The notes beneath the pieces are model-generated. The model was not told the DNA's origin. It made no database searches and saw only the letters and a program-made list of their open reading frames with translations. Both the position numbers and the translations under genes were made by a program. From Bretschneidera sinensis (Eukaryota; Streptophyta; Magnoliopsida; Brassicales; Akaniaceae), in assembly GCA_023935145.1 (NCBI GenBank), contig CM043701.1, positions 68,553,317 through 68,617,316 of the forward strand: DNA of 64,000 nt. Reading direction: 5' to 3'. Of the stretch, positions 46,580 through 57,584 are shown one piece after another (the first letter of the stretch is position 1; the number at the start of each line of letters is the position of its first letter).

Positions 46580-48157
46580 AGAATGATAAAAATCTGACTG
46601 ATTTTCATACGAATATCAAGTGGAATGTATGAAATAGTGCATCAACATGATTCCCTTCTACTTAGGACAATGAAAAAAGTGTAGAATCAGCTCTCAGAAT
46701 AAAGGAATTTAACCAAAATAGGTGTTAGACTTCCTTCATTTCTCTAAAATGGTAAACTTTTCTCCAGCAAGTGTTAAAAAAAGGGGAAAAAACAAATAAT
46801 ATGAAATATGTACATGATCAAACATGTCAGAGAGCCTATAAATTACTAGCATTTACATGAATGATACCATCAATAATTTTGAGTCGTTATCTGCAGTTTT
46901 TCAATTTGGTTACCATTAAATCATGATAGTGTATGCTGATCTAGAAATGAAATTGTTGAATAAGATTTCATATTTAGTCCATTAAATATTTCCACAAATA
47001 TTTGCAATTAATATATCCAATAAGACCTAAAAAATTTCCAATGATTTCATAACCAAATAAATACTACCAATTTATTTGGCATTACCAAGATTCTTGAAGA
47101 AAACCACTTCGAGATCATAATCATAAGTAAATATGTTTTATAATCAAACAAAATTTTAATAAATCCAAACTAAAGGAACAAGAAATACCAAAAAGCACTG
47201 ATTATTATTCTTCTCACTATAAAAAAATTCCACCATTGATATTCATACCGATTTGACTAGTAAAAATAAGAAAGAGAAATATTCAATATATTGTAAAAAA
47301 AATCTGAACATAAAAAGTCTGATTGTTTTTGCTCTTAACAAGTTAAAAACTAGAGAGATTTCCTATGGAAAAAAGCCACTCTCTCACTTAATCTATCGCT
47401 AAGATAAACCCTAACTCAAATTCACATCCCAAAATACAAAGTATTGATCACACATTTTTTTTTCCATTAGCATGATCTGTAAACACAAATTGTGTGCAAC
47501 TATTTTTATTTTGATGAATAAAATTGAATCACTAAGCGTATCAAAGGGATACTTATATGAGTATTAAACAACAATTTGATAAATGAAAGTAGCCTAATTT
47601 CCAAATAATCTAACTCATGAATTACCTTATATCTTAGGAGTAGCTTGGGAAGATTTCCACAATATTGTAGCACATTAAAATAAACGAAAAAACAAACAAT
47701 ATGAAATTTTTACATGCATCCATATGTGTGTAATTACATACTCCTATATGAGAGAAAGAGAAAAGAACTTACCATCAAGAAGTTGATACGAAGTGATTGA
47801 GCTTGAGAACGAGTAAGAATGTGAATGAGAAAGGGAAGCTATGTGCTACTAGTGCCTATACGGACTTCAAAGAGAGAATGAGAGTTTGCTGATAAGATAG
47901 GAAAGAAATTTTAGCTCTTTAGATTTTAGAGAAAGAGGGAGAGTTCTAGTAGAGAGAGTAAGAAATTTGGTGAATTAAGAGAGAGAGAGTGTTTATGTAG
48001 CTTACAGATTTGGAATTCAAAAAAATTTGAGTTCCCACCCCTTCTTTGTGCCTCAAAATTTTGATGAGATAGAGAGATTGAGAGAGAGAGGTTAAGATGA
48101 CAAATTATTTTAAGTGGGGGGAAGAAAAATCTGAGACAAAGATAGGTCTGTACATAA
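46211..48157. other. Unassigned AT-rich sequence
   Basis: Holds a 32-bp A-run at 46546-46577 and a purine-rich (GA) stretch at 47890-48110. On the minus strand the latter is CT-rich and ends in a possible ATG-GTAAGT (47771-47779), which looks like a leader and splice donor. No downstream exon was found. Confidence 0.4.
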
Positions 48158-48367
48158 AGAAATATTCTTAGTTAGTTCAGATCTAAAATCATTGTTTTAG
48201 ATCCGTTGGAAACTTCACTGATAATTTTGAGAAACTTCATTCGTAACGTTAGTATAAGTGTGGAACCTAAAAAAGTAGCATTACCAATAAAGTTACTCAA
48301 AATTACCAATAGAGTTTCCAAATAGTCTAAAACATAAGTCTTAAACCTGAGCTAGCCAAGTATTTCT
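48158..48367. mobile_element. 210-bp MITE sharing ends with the 10-kb inverted repeats
   Basis: Left end AGAAATATTCTTAGTTAG then TTCAGATCTAA; right end (reverse complement) AGAAATACTTGGCTAGC then TCAGGTTTAAG; arms similar for about 45 bp. The interior has inverted strings around AATTTTGAG. The same end sequence starts the arms at 38400 and 48571. No convincing target duplication. Confidence 0.65.
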
Positions 48368-48382
48368 CCTGCATAGAGGAGA

Positions 48383-48571
48383 GGTCACGCCAGAGAAGAA
48401 GGTACCAACTGAGTTTTGTTAGGCCACGTGTCTTCTTTAAATTTGCTACTTTCTAACCCTGGTTGACTTAACCAAAGCAAATTTCCAAGGCCCACATTCA
48501 ATGATGTGTCTTCTTTTGATTGGCTTGGTCTAAAAGCTTGGGTTTAGACCCGAGCAAACAAAGAAATTCTC
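48383..48571 (-). repeat. Right inverted repeat of the 10-kb region
   Basis: Minus strand GAGAATTTCTTTGTTTGCTC, GGGTCTAAACCC, then the blocks seen at 38400-38610. Together they bound 38.4-48.57 kb. Terminal repeats and a leader-like interior suggest a Mutator-like element, but no transposase is recognisable. Confidence 0.6.
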
Positions 48572-49140
48572 ATGTTTTACATATTGAAGAACGTGGACAT
48601 GAGAACATTGGCCATGGCAGGTTATGTAAGAAAGTTGTGGCACATGAAGACATAGGACAAACGAATCTGAAATCTGAGTTGCACAAGGCACTAGGCCAAC
48701 ATCGACTGTGACAACCAGTAGGTCAGATCCGTGGTCCTAGCGCTTGGTGGCTTTCATTGACTTCACTCGGTGGCCTCTATCTAAGCCCTAATTGTCTTCT
48801 TCTTCATCTTCATCGGGTTTCTCGTCGGCATCAATGTCGTTTTCTTGGGATCCGTTTTCTGTCAATGACCAATAATAAGCCCCTCACTTAATGGGGAAAG
48901 GACGAGGTTCATCTCTTGATGTCTCTGCTCTTGATTCGGCACTATAAGAAGATGAATTTCAGTCTGTGTTTTGCTAATTGGATCTGTCTCTTATGTATCT
49001 TTTTCTATTTTATCATAATTTGGGTTTTATTAATTAGATCTACATCTTTGTTGTAAATCAGATCCATTGTTTGTTAAATTTGTGCATAATTATGTGATAT
49101 GCGGGATTATGTAGAGGAGAAAGACATGGAGTCAAACTTC
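48572..49140 (+). other. Leader-like unassigned stretch
   Basis: Contains a pyrimidine-rich part (CTTCTTCTTCATCTTCATCG near 48793) and T-rich sequence with repeated AGATC strings, reminiscent of a plant leader and first intron. No exon is identifiable. Confidence 0.3.
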
Positions 49141-50505
49141 TCAGAGTTTGATAGAGAAACTGGACTGAGTCGAAATAGCTTGGAGCTACCTCCTTAAAGT
49201 CGATGGAGAAACTGGACTGAGGTTGGAGTAGCTTGGGGCTTCCTCCTCAAAGTCGATGGATAAACTGGACCGAGGTTAGAGTAGCTCGAGTCTACCTCTT
49301 CGGAGTCGATAGAGAAACTGGACCGAGGTCAAAGTAGCTCAAGGCTACCTCATCGGAGCTGATGGAGAAACAAAGCTAAAGTTAAAGTAGATCGGGGTTA
49401 CCTCCTCAGAGCTGATGAAAAAACTTATATGAGGCCGAAGTAGCTTGAGGTTATCTCTTCAGAGTTGATGGAGAAACTGATCTAAAGCCATTATAGCTCG
49501 TGGCTACCTTCTCAAAGCTGATGGAGAAATTGATCTGAGGCCGAAGTAGCTCAGGGCTTAATCTTCAGAGTTGATGAAGAAATTGGATTGAGGTCGAAGT
49601 AGCTCGGGGCTACCTCATCTGAGTGGATGGACAAACTAGACTGAGGTCAGAGTAGCTCGGGGCTACCTCCATAGAGCAAATGGAGAAATAAAGTTGAAGC
49701 TAAAGAAACTCGGGGCTACTTACTTAAAACTGATGAAAAAACTGATTTGAGACCGAAGTAGCTCGAGGCTACCTCCTTAGAGTTGATGGCGAAATTGATC
49801 TGAGGCCAAAGTAGCTCTGGACTGCCTCCTTGGAGTCGATGGAGAAACTGGATCGAGGTCGAAGTAGCTTGGGGCTATCTTTTCGGAGTAGCTCGAGGCT
49901 ACCTTCTTAGAACTGATTGAAAAACTGATCTAAGGTCAAAGTAACTCGGGGCTACCTTCTTAAAATTAATAGAGAAACTGATTTGAAACCAAAGTAATTT
50001 GAGGCTACCTCCTCAGAGCTGATGGAGAAACTGAGTTGATAGAGAAATTAAGTTAAGAGAGAAACTGATTTGAGGCCGAAGTAGCTCAAGGCTACCTCCT
50101 CAGAGTTGATGGAGAAACTGATCTGAAGCTGAAGGACTAAGGTCGAAGTAGCTCGGAGCTACCTCCTCGGAGCTAATGGAGAAACTAGGCTGAGGGCAAA
50201 GTAGCTCGGGGCTACTTCTTCATAGCAAATAGAGACACTGAACTAAGAGTGAAGTAGCTCGAGGCTACCTCTTGAGAGTTGATGGATAAACAGAGTTGAG
50301 GGAGAAGTAGCTCGGGAGTACCTCATCAAACCTGATAGAGAAACAAAGTAGGGGGTGAAGTAGCTTAGGGCTACCTTGCCGGAGTTGATGGAGAAACTAA
50401 GCTGGAGGTGAAGTAGCTTGGGGCTACCTCCTCAAAGTTGATGGAGAAACTGAGTTAGAGTCGAAATAGCTAGGGGCTACTTCCTCGAAGCTGATAGAGA
50501 AATTG
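49140..50505. repeat. 53-bp minisatellite, about 25 units
   Basis: Unit order: gatggagaaactg, gactgaggtcg, aagtagctcggggctacctcctc, ggagct. Each unit contains GTAGCTCGGGGCTAC or a close variant, a 5-bp stem with a 5-base loop. Period is 53 bp where regular, with truncated units near 49880, 50035 and 50140. Not a coding repeat: 53 is not a multiple of three and stops are frequent. Confidence 0.92.
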
Positions 50506-50700
50506 AGTTGGAGGCGAAACAAAGCTGATGGAAAAACAAAGCTGGTGGAGAAACGAGGCTAATGGAGAAACAGGGCTTATAGAGAAACAGAGCTGATTGA
50601 GAAACAAATCTATTGGAGAAACGAAGCTGGTGGAGAAACAACGCTGGTTAAGAAACAAAGCTGGTGAAGAAACAAAGCTGGTGGAGAAACCGAGCTAGAT
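50506..50700. repeat. 17-18-bp repeat at the end of the minisatellite
   Basis: Here the array switches to the core AAGCTGGTGGAGAAACA, about ten copies. The core corresponds to the junction of two 53-bp units. Confidence 0.85.
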
Positions 50701-52325
50701 GAACCGAGGTGTTCGAATGTTTTGGAATTTGTATCTCATCATGTGGAATGCTTTTTTTTGTTTGAGTTTGTGGCATGTTTGAGGCCCTTTGATGAAGAAA
50801 TAACCGTTTTTATTTAACCGTTTGTAAGAAACTTGCCCGAGAAAGTCGAATTTCAAAATTCGGAGGCTGATAAAACTTAGGAATAAGTTTGTACAAGTCT
50901 GAAACCAAGCTTGAGTTTAATAAATCAGTTGGTCAATTATGAGTCAAAACTGGTGGTTTGTGAAGAAACTCATATATACAAGCATAATTTTGGAATTTTG
51001 AGTCTAGATTTGAAACGAACAAGTCATAAAACTTTAGGAACCAGTCTTGTTGGATCTGAAACCGGATTAAAAATAGCTAAACCGGATGGTCAAAGTGGTG
51101 AATCGGTTGGTCAAACTTTGTTGAACCAAGTGGCATTAGTCAACTAACATAGTGATGATATGGCACCTATGTGGCGATGATGTGGCACCTTGTGGGGTTA
51201 ACTTGGGCACTTAGGTGGCGCTAACAAGGTGTTAACTAACCATTTACATGTTGACATGTGGCGGAATTGCATCATATTTTAAGATATAATAAAAATCTGA
51301 GTAGCCAATGAGATTTTGACATGTGGCTATAATATTTTATGGAGATAAAATGTAATTTGAACGTCTAATAAGCCTTAAACATGTGGCAAAAGGAGATAAA
51401 ATTCAATTTGAATGTCTTATAAGCATTAGACATGTGGCAGAGTATTTTGCCAAAAAAGAGAGAAATTTGGGGATGGTACCTATAGAAGTTAAGTTGGAAT
51501 TTGCTTCTCCTATAGGGATTGAACATGTGGCAAAGGCTTTATATCTTGAGAAATTTTGTAAGTCGTACTTAAAACTTTTACCGTTGGTTTGACCGGCGAA
51601 CGTTGGCTGCAGGATAATCAGATGGCTGTAAATTTTTCCCTGCATGTGTGGGTGAGAATTCTGAGACATCCTGTGGTGACGGTGCTGATTTTTGGAAGTT
51701 AGATTTTGGCAGATCGTTGGTCAAAGTTTATTTTTCAACAAAGATCCAAGGTGTTTCGGGACGGTTTTTCGACGTCCAATCGTCATGAATTTTGTATACT
51801 TGTAGATCGGTGTCCTACGAATTTGGTTGTATAACCTGATCCATATTTTGATGGTCAGATTTTTACAGATCTAACAGTCAAAATTCCGGTTTCCTAGCGA
51901 ACTTTAATGGTTTCGATGGAGGACATTCTAGTGTCCAATCGTCGTGAAACTTCGAAAATATGTAGATCTAATGACGGAGAATCTATTTATATGGGCTTAT
52001 ATGAATTTTGATGGTCGGATTTTGATAGATTTGACGGTCAAAAATTAGTTTTTTTGGTGAACTTTAACAGCTTCGATGGAGGACTTTCGGATCTCCGATC
52101 GTTGTGAAACTTTGCAAGCGTGTAGATCAAAGGTCGGAGAATCTGTTTTTATAGGCTGATCTAAATTTCAATGGCTGAATTTTGGTAGATCTAACTGAAA
52201 AGGTTTTGTGTTTACGATATTTTGATGGTGTGTAAGAACTTTTATTATATCTAATAAGATTTTTAGAGTAGTAGATCAGTGACTCATCTATTAACGGCAT
52301 CTTCAGAAAATTAAAACAAAAAAAA
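50701..52325 (-). mobile_element. Non-coding internal region of a Tat-like element
   Basis: Lies between a minus-strand primer site (52326-52343) and the minisatellites. It has recurrent ACATGTGGC strings (51255-51535) and about three units of a roughly 150-bp repeat (51640-52200, each with gatggtcggattttgatag, atttgacggtcaaa and cgatggaggac). No gag or pol text is visible. Such elements with LTR but no coding region are known as large derivatives of Ty3 elements; membership is inference. Confidence 0.5.
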
Positions 52326-52343
52326 TCGTTTCCCGACGACGCC
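52326..52343 (-). other. Primer-binding site of the Tat-like element
   Basis: Minus strand ACA then TGGCGTCGTCGGGAAACG, close to the TGGCGCCGTCTGTGGGAA type of Tat elements, directly next to the LTR end. Confidence 0.55.
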
Positions 52344-52880
52344 ATGTGTTAATGCCGAAAATCTGCCTCTCGGATCCCTACACACATTAGAGGCATGTAA
52401 ACTAAAAAGTCCCCTGCGGGTTGTGCCATGGGGGACTATCCGATGCCTAAGTTAGTGTATGGCTTAAGAAGATAAACTAGAGATTTTTTAGGATGAGTTG
52501 TGAATATATACCTTTGATGGTGAGAGCCGTCCAATTAGGAGGGTGACTTTAGTGTTGTGATAGGAATAACATTCCTCTTAAATAAGACTATAGTTATCCA
52601 CATACTAGATTTGAATAGCAGTTTATCCATAAATTTGAGTGTTATAGTAGTATTGGGACATTGACGTGAGATTACCATAACGCTTTTTAGTGTAAAATTA
52701 CCATAATACTCTTTGCCAAGTGTGGAGATTTGATTGATTGATTTGTCTAGACTTTGAAATTACTTTTTTATCCTTAAAGGTTGCTATGTGTCGTAATATT
52801 ATTAAAAATAAAATTTTCCCTATATCAGGGGTCATAGTTAAATAATTTTTGGTGCTATTAACCCATTATAAATTGTGCGA
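52344..52880 (-). repeat. 5' LTR of the Tat-like element (right edge uncertain)
   Basis: Minus strand contains CACTAACTTAGGCATCGGAT then AGTCCCC (about 52425-52465), the Tat R/U5 signature also seen in elements at 24868 and 26150, and ends GGCATTAACACA at 52344. A TATA-like GTATATATTC lies at 52503-52513. The far edge is not determined. Confidence 0.5.
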
Positions 52881-54732
52881 GTCCTGCAATTCAATCAAGC
52901 AGCCAACAGATTGAAAACAAATGATTAACAATTTAGAAGTTGTTTTAAAGTTTATTAAGATAAATCTACCTTTAAGTTTATTAAGAAATCCATTGTCCGT
53001 ATTAAGTGTGGAATTTGGGGAAAGAATACAACAAATTTTACTAATCGTGCGCTGCCATTCTCCATCATGGATCATTAATGTTGTCTCTTCATGTTTTCTT
53101 CATTTTTAAGTTCATTCTATAATCTCTCGTCTGTCACTTAAAGAAGTAATCCTATTGCCTAACATTCTCTTGCGCTAAAGTTTAATGAGGTTACTTACAA
53201 AAGAAATATGTTACTGTGAGAGAATTATAACTTTTATAAGAGAAAAGCTATACTAGGAGAAGTTTTTGTTATGTGGAGAAATTTTTCTCATTTAACGAAA
53301 CCTTCTCTGAATATAATATTTCATAGATTATAATGTGGATGAGGAGTGTTAACCTCACTGACGATTAGAATTCCTTTGAACAGTACACAGGCGATTCACA
53401 TGTGATCGATTGTGCATGTGCATGCACTACATGAAAAAAATCTCATTCAATCAATCAATTGCAAATAATTATGTCGTTGTTTGAAAATTATTTAAATGTA
53501 ATTTAAATTAATAAAGCTCGAAGGATATTTTTGAAATTTAAATAAAAAATCACACATATCATCTCTCTTCTTCACAAAACTTAAAAAGGTAGATGCAGAT
53601 TTCTTTATTTAAATTTTAAAAGTTCACTCGTTCATTTTAAGTTTTATTAATTTAAATTTTATTTAAACAACTCCCAAATAACATCTATATAATTTCCCAT
53701 ATGCTCACTTTCGTGCTACCAAACATATCATACCAAACCAGATATTCCATTTTAATAGAAATAATTATGCATATGATGAGTGGTGTGAAACTTTTAAATA
53801 GTCGTTTCAAGAGACATGTTTATGTATGTTTGGATAAGTTTTAATTACCCTAATTAAATATTTTAACGCAAATACACGTGATGGGTGTTAAAAGGCTACT
53901 ATATTAGGAGGTTATGTATACATGTGGGAAAATAAATTAGATTTAAGCAGGTTTAAATCATTCTCCAAACGTCGTTATTGTAGAGTGACGTCCAACTTTA
54001 AAGAGTACCTAATCAATAAGAAGGGTCCTGATATTCATTCAAAATAAATAAAAATGTTTTTATGTGTGCTTTACCTTAAAACAAATATAAAAAATTATGA
54101 ATTTTATAGTAATTTGGATTATATTGATGATAAAATATGAGTTATAACTAAAACAAAAGTAAGACAAAAATGTATATTTTTCTTATGTCTTATTTTAAGG
54201 CAAAGCATCATATAATTTCTCACTTAAGTTTTTTTTGGCTAAAAAATTATCTAGTAGAAGTTAACAAGAATGTTCATTCTAGAAAATTAGCCTTTCACAG
54301 ATTATACTAAGGGGCCTAGCTAGTATAAACCATCCCAAATCAAGCCTCCCTAAAAATAATCTTGTCATACGGTTATACCTAAATTCCCACACCTCCATAG
54401 AGCAAAGCGATTAATCACAAGAAGTTTTTCGTCAAATTAAGTTTTCTTTTGAGGCAACCTATGAGTGTCTTGTTAGTAACATCATGTACTATTTTTTCTC
54501 TCCTAACTTTTAGCTGTTATTTTATTTTATTTTTGAAATTCTCCCTTTTTTCCTCTCTCCAACACCACAACTCCTCAAGAAAAGGCCTTTAAATAATCAC
54601 GCGTACACTAGTGGAGTACTCAAGGTGTAGATCTAGGGCCAAGCCATAAGACACGGCTTGGCAACAAGGCTAATGCCACTCCATTGCCACATTTACCGCT
54701 TGCCTACAAAATCAGCCTTGTCGTCTTGCATT
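52881..54732. other. Intergenic sequence before the host gene
   Basis: AT-rich. No gene supported apart from a small inverted-repeat element at 54067-54207. A possible upstream region of the host gene (CACGCGTAC near 54599) is included. Confidence 0.5.
54067..54207. mobile_element. 141-bp MITE-like inverted repeat
   Basis: Ends TGCTTTACCTTAAAACAAAT and, on the other strand, TGCTTTGCCTTAAAATAAGA; the interior is AT-rich. No clear target duplication. Confidence 0.6.
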
Positions 54733-54739
54733 ATATAAC
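54733..54739 (+). promoter_or_regulatory. TATA box of the host gene
   Basis: TTATATAACAACC about 100 bp upstream of the ATG at 54835, giving an expected leader of roughly 70 bases. Confidence 0.5.
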
Positions 54740-54834
54740 AACCAATAATTACTTTTTTATAAATGCCACTCCATGATCCTCTAGGCCAAAAAGGTTAGAG
54801 AAACACAGGAGGCCGTAGTACGTGAGAGAGGAAA

Positions 54835-55173
54835 ATGGCCACCGGAGCTGCCGATGGTGTTTTCCGATGTATCTACGAAGGATGCATCTCCGGCTGCGAC
54901 ACCGCTATCAAACACCGGCCTTATCACCGGAATTGTGGTTGTGCACTTCATAATAAATCACGTAATTCCCACAATAATAATAATAATAATTCAAGGCCTA
55001 AATGTAAAAATGTTTCATATCCTATAAGAAGGGCATGGAGTGAAGGGTGCTTGGTCTTGGCAGCTTCTAATCATTCTTCGCTGCCGGCTCCGGCTGCAGG
55101 GAGATCTCAACTGGGTTTGTCTAACGGTCATGAGGAGTATGATGATCAGATAGTTTCCTTCAAGGTAATTTGA
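54835..55173 (+). CDS. Small Cys-rich plant protein of unknown function
   Basis: 112 codons from ATG (54835; context GGAAAATGGCC) to TGA. It is the one frame in the window that reads like a host gene: GC-richer than its surroundings, with a balanced composition. Residues 12-39 hold Cys12, 17, 21, 34, 36 and His31, 39 (GCISGCD, RPYHRNCGCALH), which could bind a metal. A run of six Asn follows (47-52), then the basic motif VSYPIRRAWSEGCLVLAAS (60-78) and an Ala/Pro-rich tail. I recognise the RPYHRNCGCALH and RRAWSEG patterns as belonging to an uncharacterised plant-specific family, but cannot name it. The last codons overlap AAG-GTAATT, so splicing into a further exon is possible. No signal peptide or membrane segment. 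Confidence 0.7.
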   Translation: MATGAADGVFRCIYEGCISGCDTAIKHRPYHRNCGCALHNKSRNSHNNNNNNSRPKCKNVSYPIRRAWSEGCLVLAASNHSSLPAPAAGRSQLGLSNGHEEYDDQIVSFKVI

Positions 55174-55272
55174 AGGACTTTTGATTATTTACTTATTTGG
55201 TTTCTCTTTTCTTTTTCATTTTTGTTTTTGAGAAAGGGGTTGTCCGGGTGGGGCTGGGGGGAGGAGAATAAT

Positions 55273-55354
55273 CTCAGTCCAGTTGAGATTAATTTCAGAA
55301 TGAAATTTTCTAACTCAGTCCAGTTGAGATTAATTTCAGAAAGAAATTTTCTAA
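55273..55354. repeat. 41-bp tandem duplication
   Basis: Two copies starting ctcagtccagttgagattaa at 55273 and 55314, differing at one or two bases, just 3' of the host gene. Confidence 0.92.
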
Positions 55355-56018
55355 CTTGTTGATTGAAAGGTTTTGTTGGTATAAGCCATTTTTTGATATA
55401 TCAAATCTGGCTTCTTTTTTTTTTTTTTTTTTTTTTTTTTATATGTTTAGTGTATTAATCATGTTTTTAAGTGTTCATACATAAGGAAGCCTTTCGTCCG
55501 TATTGTTATGGTGTAAATTTCATGTTCAACTTATACACAAGTCTGCTGTAATATTATTTTCTTCTTTATTTCTTTTATGGGATTATATCAAGGAATATTG
55601 TAACTAAGGAAGGTAATAGTAATAATGTAATATCAAGAAATATCGAGGAAGACCTTCCGTATACCATGCATCAAGGGCATCAAGGAAATTTGGGAATTGT
55701 TTTCTCAAGTGGGCAATTCCAAATTGTTAATTATAGTCTGATTTCAATTGTTTTTTTAAGTACTCTTTGGACAAAATTTTTGATACTTCTCACATCTACA
55801 TCAAAGACGAAGGGCACTTAATTTCAACCGTTGAATAGATGAGAACTGAGAAAGATTAAAGAAGTAAATAAAGAAGCAAAAGCAAGCTTACAATTTGATA
55901 AATCTAGCTAATTGTCAAAATTGTTGGAATTATATAAATCAAGCTCCATCTACAGGATATTTACCAAAACTCAATTGGCACTTAGGCTAAATGATCAATG
56001 CATTTAGCATGAAAAGCC

Positions 56019-56053
<35 letters not shown>

Positions 56054-56578
56054 CATATATATATACTGAAAATGTTATGAACATGAAGATTATGAGGGAA
56101 AACTAATAATACAAAAAAGCTGAAAAATATTAATTGTAATTATCCATGTGATGCATTTCCCAGAAAGGCCAGAAACATGGCATGCAAGCAACTTGACACT
56201 CTTGTTATAATTCAAAAAGTAGACCAAGTCCCAGTCTATAAAATAAGAAGAAAAAAAATACGAAATATGGGTCATAGACATTCGGCTACCTTGTTCAGTG
56301 CATCAAATGTTACATAATTAAATAATAATAGTATTTTATTACTAAAGGAAAAAAGAAATAGTTTTTTTCTTATTGGAATAAACGAAATAGTCAAATACAG
56401 AAATAAAAGTGAGCTTTCCAATCCAACTTTTCACTAAAATATGAATTGCAAACTGACCAAAAGAAGAAGAAGAATTAAATAATGATCTCCACACATTATG
56501 AAGAATGAACAGTTCAAGCTGGCCACATGCGGAGGCTGAAGTGATCCAACAAACCCCCACTCAGAATCGAGAGAACAT
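55355..56578. other. Unassigned AT-rich sequence
   Basis: 26-bp T-run at 55415-55440 and an (AT)n/(ATAC) tract at 56018-56064. No gene supported. Confidence 0.5.
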
Positions 56579-56586
56579 CACATGAG

Positions 56587-57576
56587 TCCAGAGGTGGCAA
56601 ATGGGTAGGTATGGGTAGGTCAAAGATGGTTAGACTCGTTAACTTGTTTATAACACATTTATTTAGAGATGACAATATCCATATCCATATTTATATCCAT
56701 ATAAAACCTAATTCAAATAATTTTTAACTCATTTACCAATTTATATAATAATTTAAAATTTTATTATATATATATATATAAAGGATCACTCAGATCTCAA
56801 GTCATTTGTGTCTCAAGTCTCGAATCGCTTAGGTCTTTGGTATTGGATCGCTTGGGTCTCAAGTCATTCGAGTCTTGAGACAATCACATCTTGGATCTTA
56901 CGAATCCCAAGCAACTCGTTTCTCAGGTGTTCAGGTCTCGAATTGGACAAGTCTTGAATCGCTCGATTCTCGAATAACTCATCGTTCGAGTCTCAATCCT
57001 ACGTTGCTCGGTTCCCAAGTTGCTCAAGTCTCGAGTCAATCGAGACTGTGGTTGCTCGAGTCTTAGTTATTCACGTCCTAAGTTGCTCAGGTCCCGAGTA
57101 TCAGGTTTTCGATTTCTCGAATTCCAAATCACGAGGCGCTATGGTATTAAGTCGTTCGGGTCTTAACTCGCTCTGGTCTCAGATCGCTTAGGTCTTGGAT
57201 TGTTCAGGTTCCAAGTCACTCTAGTCTCGGGCCACTAGAACCCAAAATCACTCTGGTCACAAGTCACACCAGTCTAATGTTGCTTCGATTTCAAGTCGCT
57301 CTATTATTAAATCGCTCAGGTTTTGGATAGCTCAAGTTTAGGATTAAATTTTACCACTTTTATTTAAAATAATAAATATATTGTTTTAGTTTGACGTGTT
57401 TAAATGGGTAAGTTGGCTCTTACCCATACCCAACCATCAATACCCATTTAAAATTGGGTTTTTGGATATATAATTACCCTTTAACTAACCATACTAGTAA
57501 ACAAGTTAACTAAACCCGTTTAAATTTGGATGGATATGAGTGAGTAAATGGATTTGGATAATTTTTGCCACCATTA
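56587..57576. mobile_element. hAT-like non-autonomous element carrying a 16-bp minisatellite
   Basis: Ends: left TCCAGAGGTGGCAAATGG, right (reverse complement) TAATGGTGGCAAAAATTA. Flanking octamers CACATGAG (56579-56586) and CACATGAC (57577-57584) match at seven of eight positions, the length of hAT target duplications. Subterminal regions also correspond (GTTAACTTGTTTA in both). The centre is a minisatellite (56785-57340). No transposase. Confidence 0.65.
56785..57340. repeat. 16-bp minisatellite, copy 1
   Basis: Degenerate units close to TCGCTCGGGTCTCGAG, for instance the run from 57169 to 57330 where each 16-mer can be followed. About 34 units would fill the array. Confidence 0.85.
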
Positions 57577-57584
57577 CACATGAC

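Noticed and set aside
47760..48110. Possible minus-strand gene start: CT-rich leader followed by ATG-GTAAGT
   Set aside because: No second exon could be found downstream and the stretch lies near an inverted-repeat arm, so a gene is not supported.
48158..48367. 9-bp target duplication for the 210-bp MITE
   Set aside because: The flanks TGTACATAA and CCTGCATAG agree at only five positions.
49140..50700. Regular repeats considered as a CRISPR array
   Set aside because: There are no unique spacers, the units are contiguous and degenerate, and the DNA is a plant genome.
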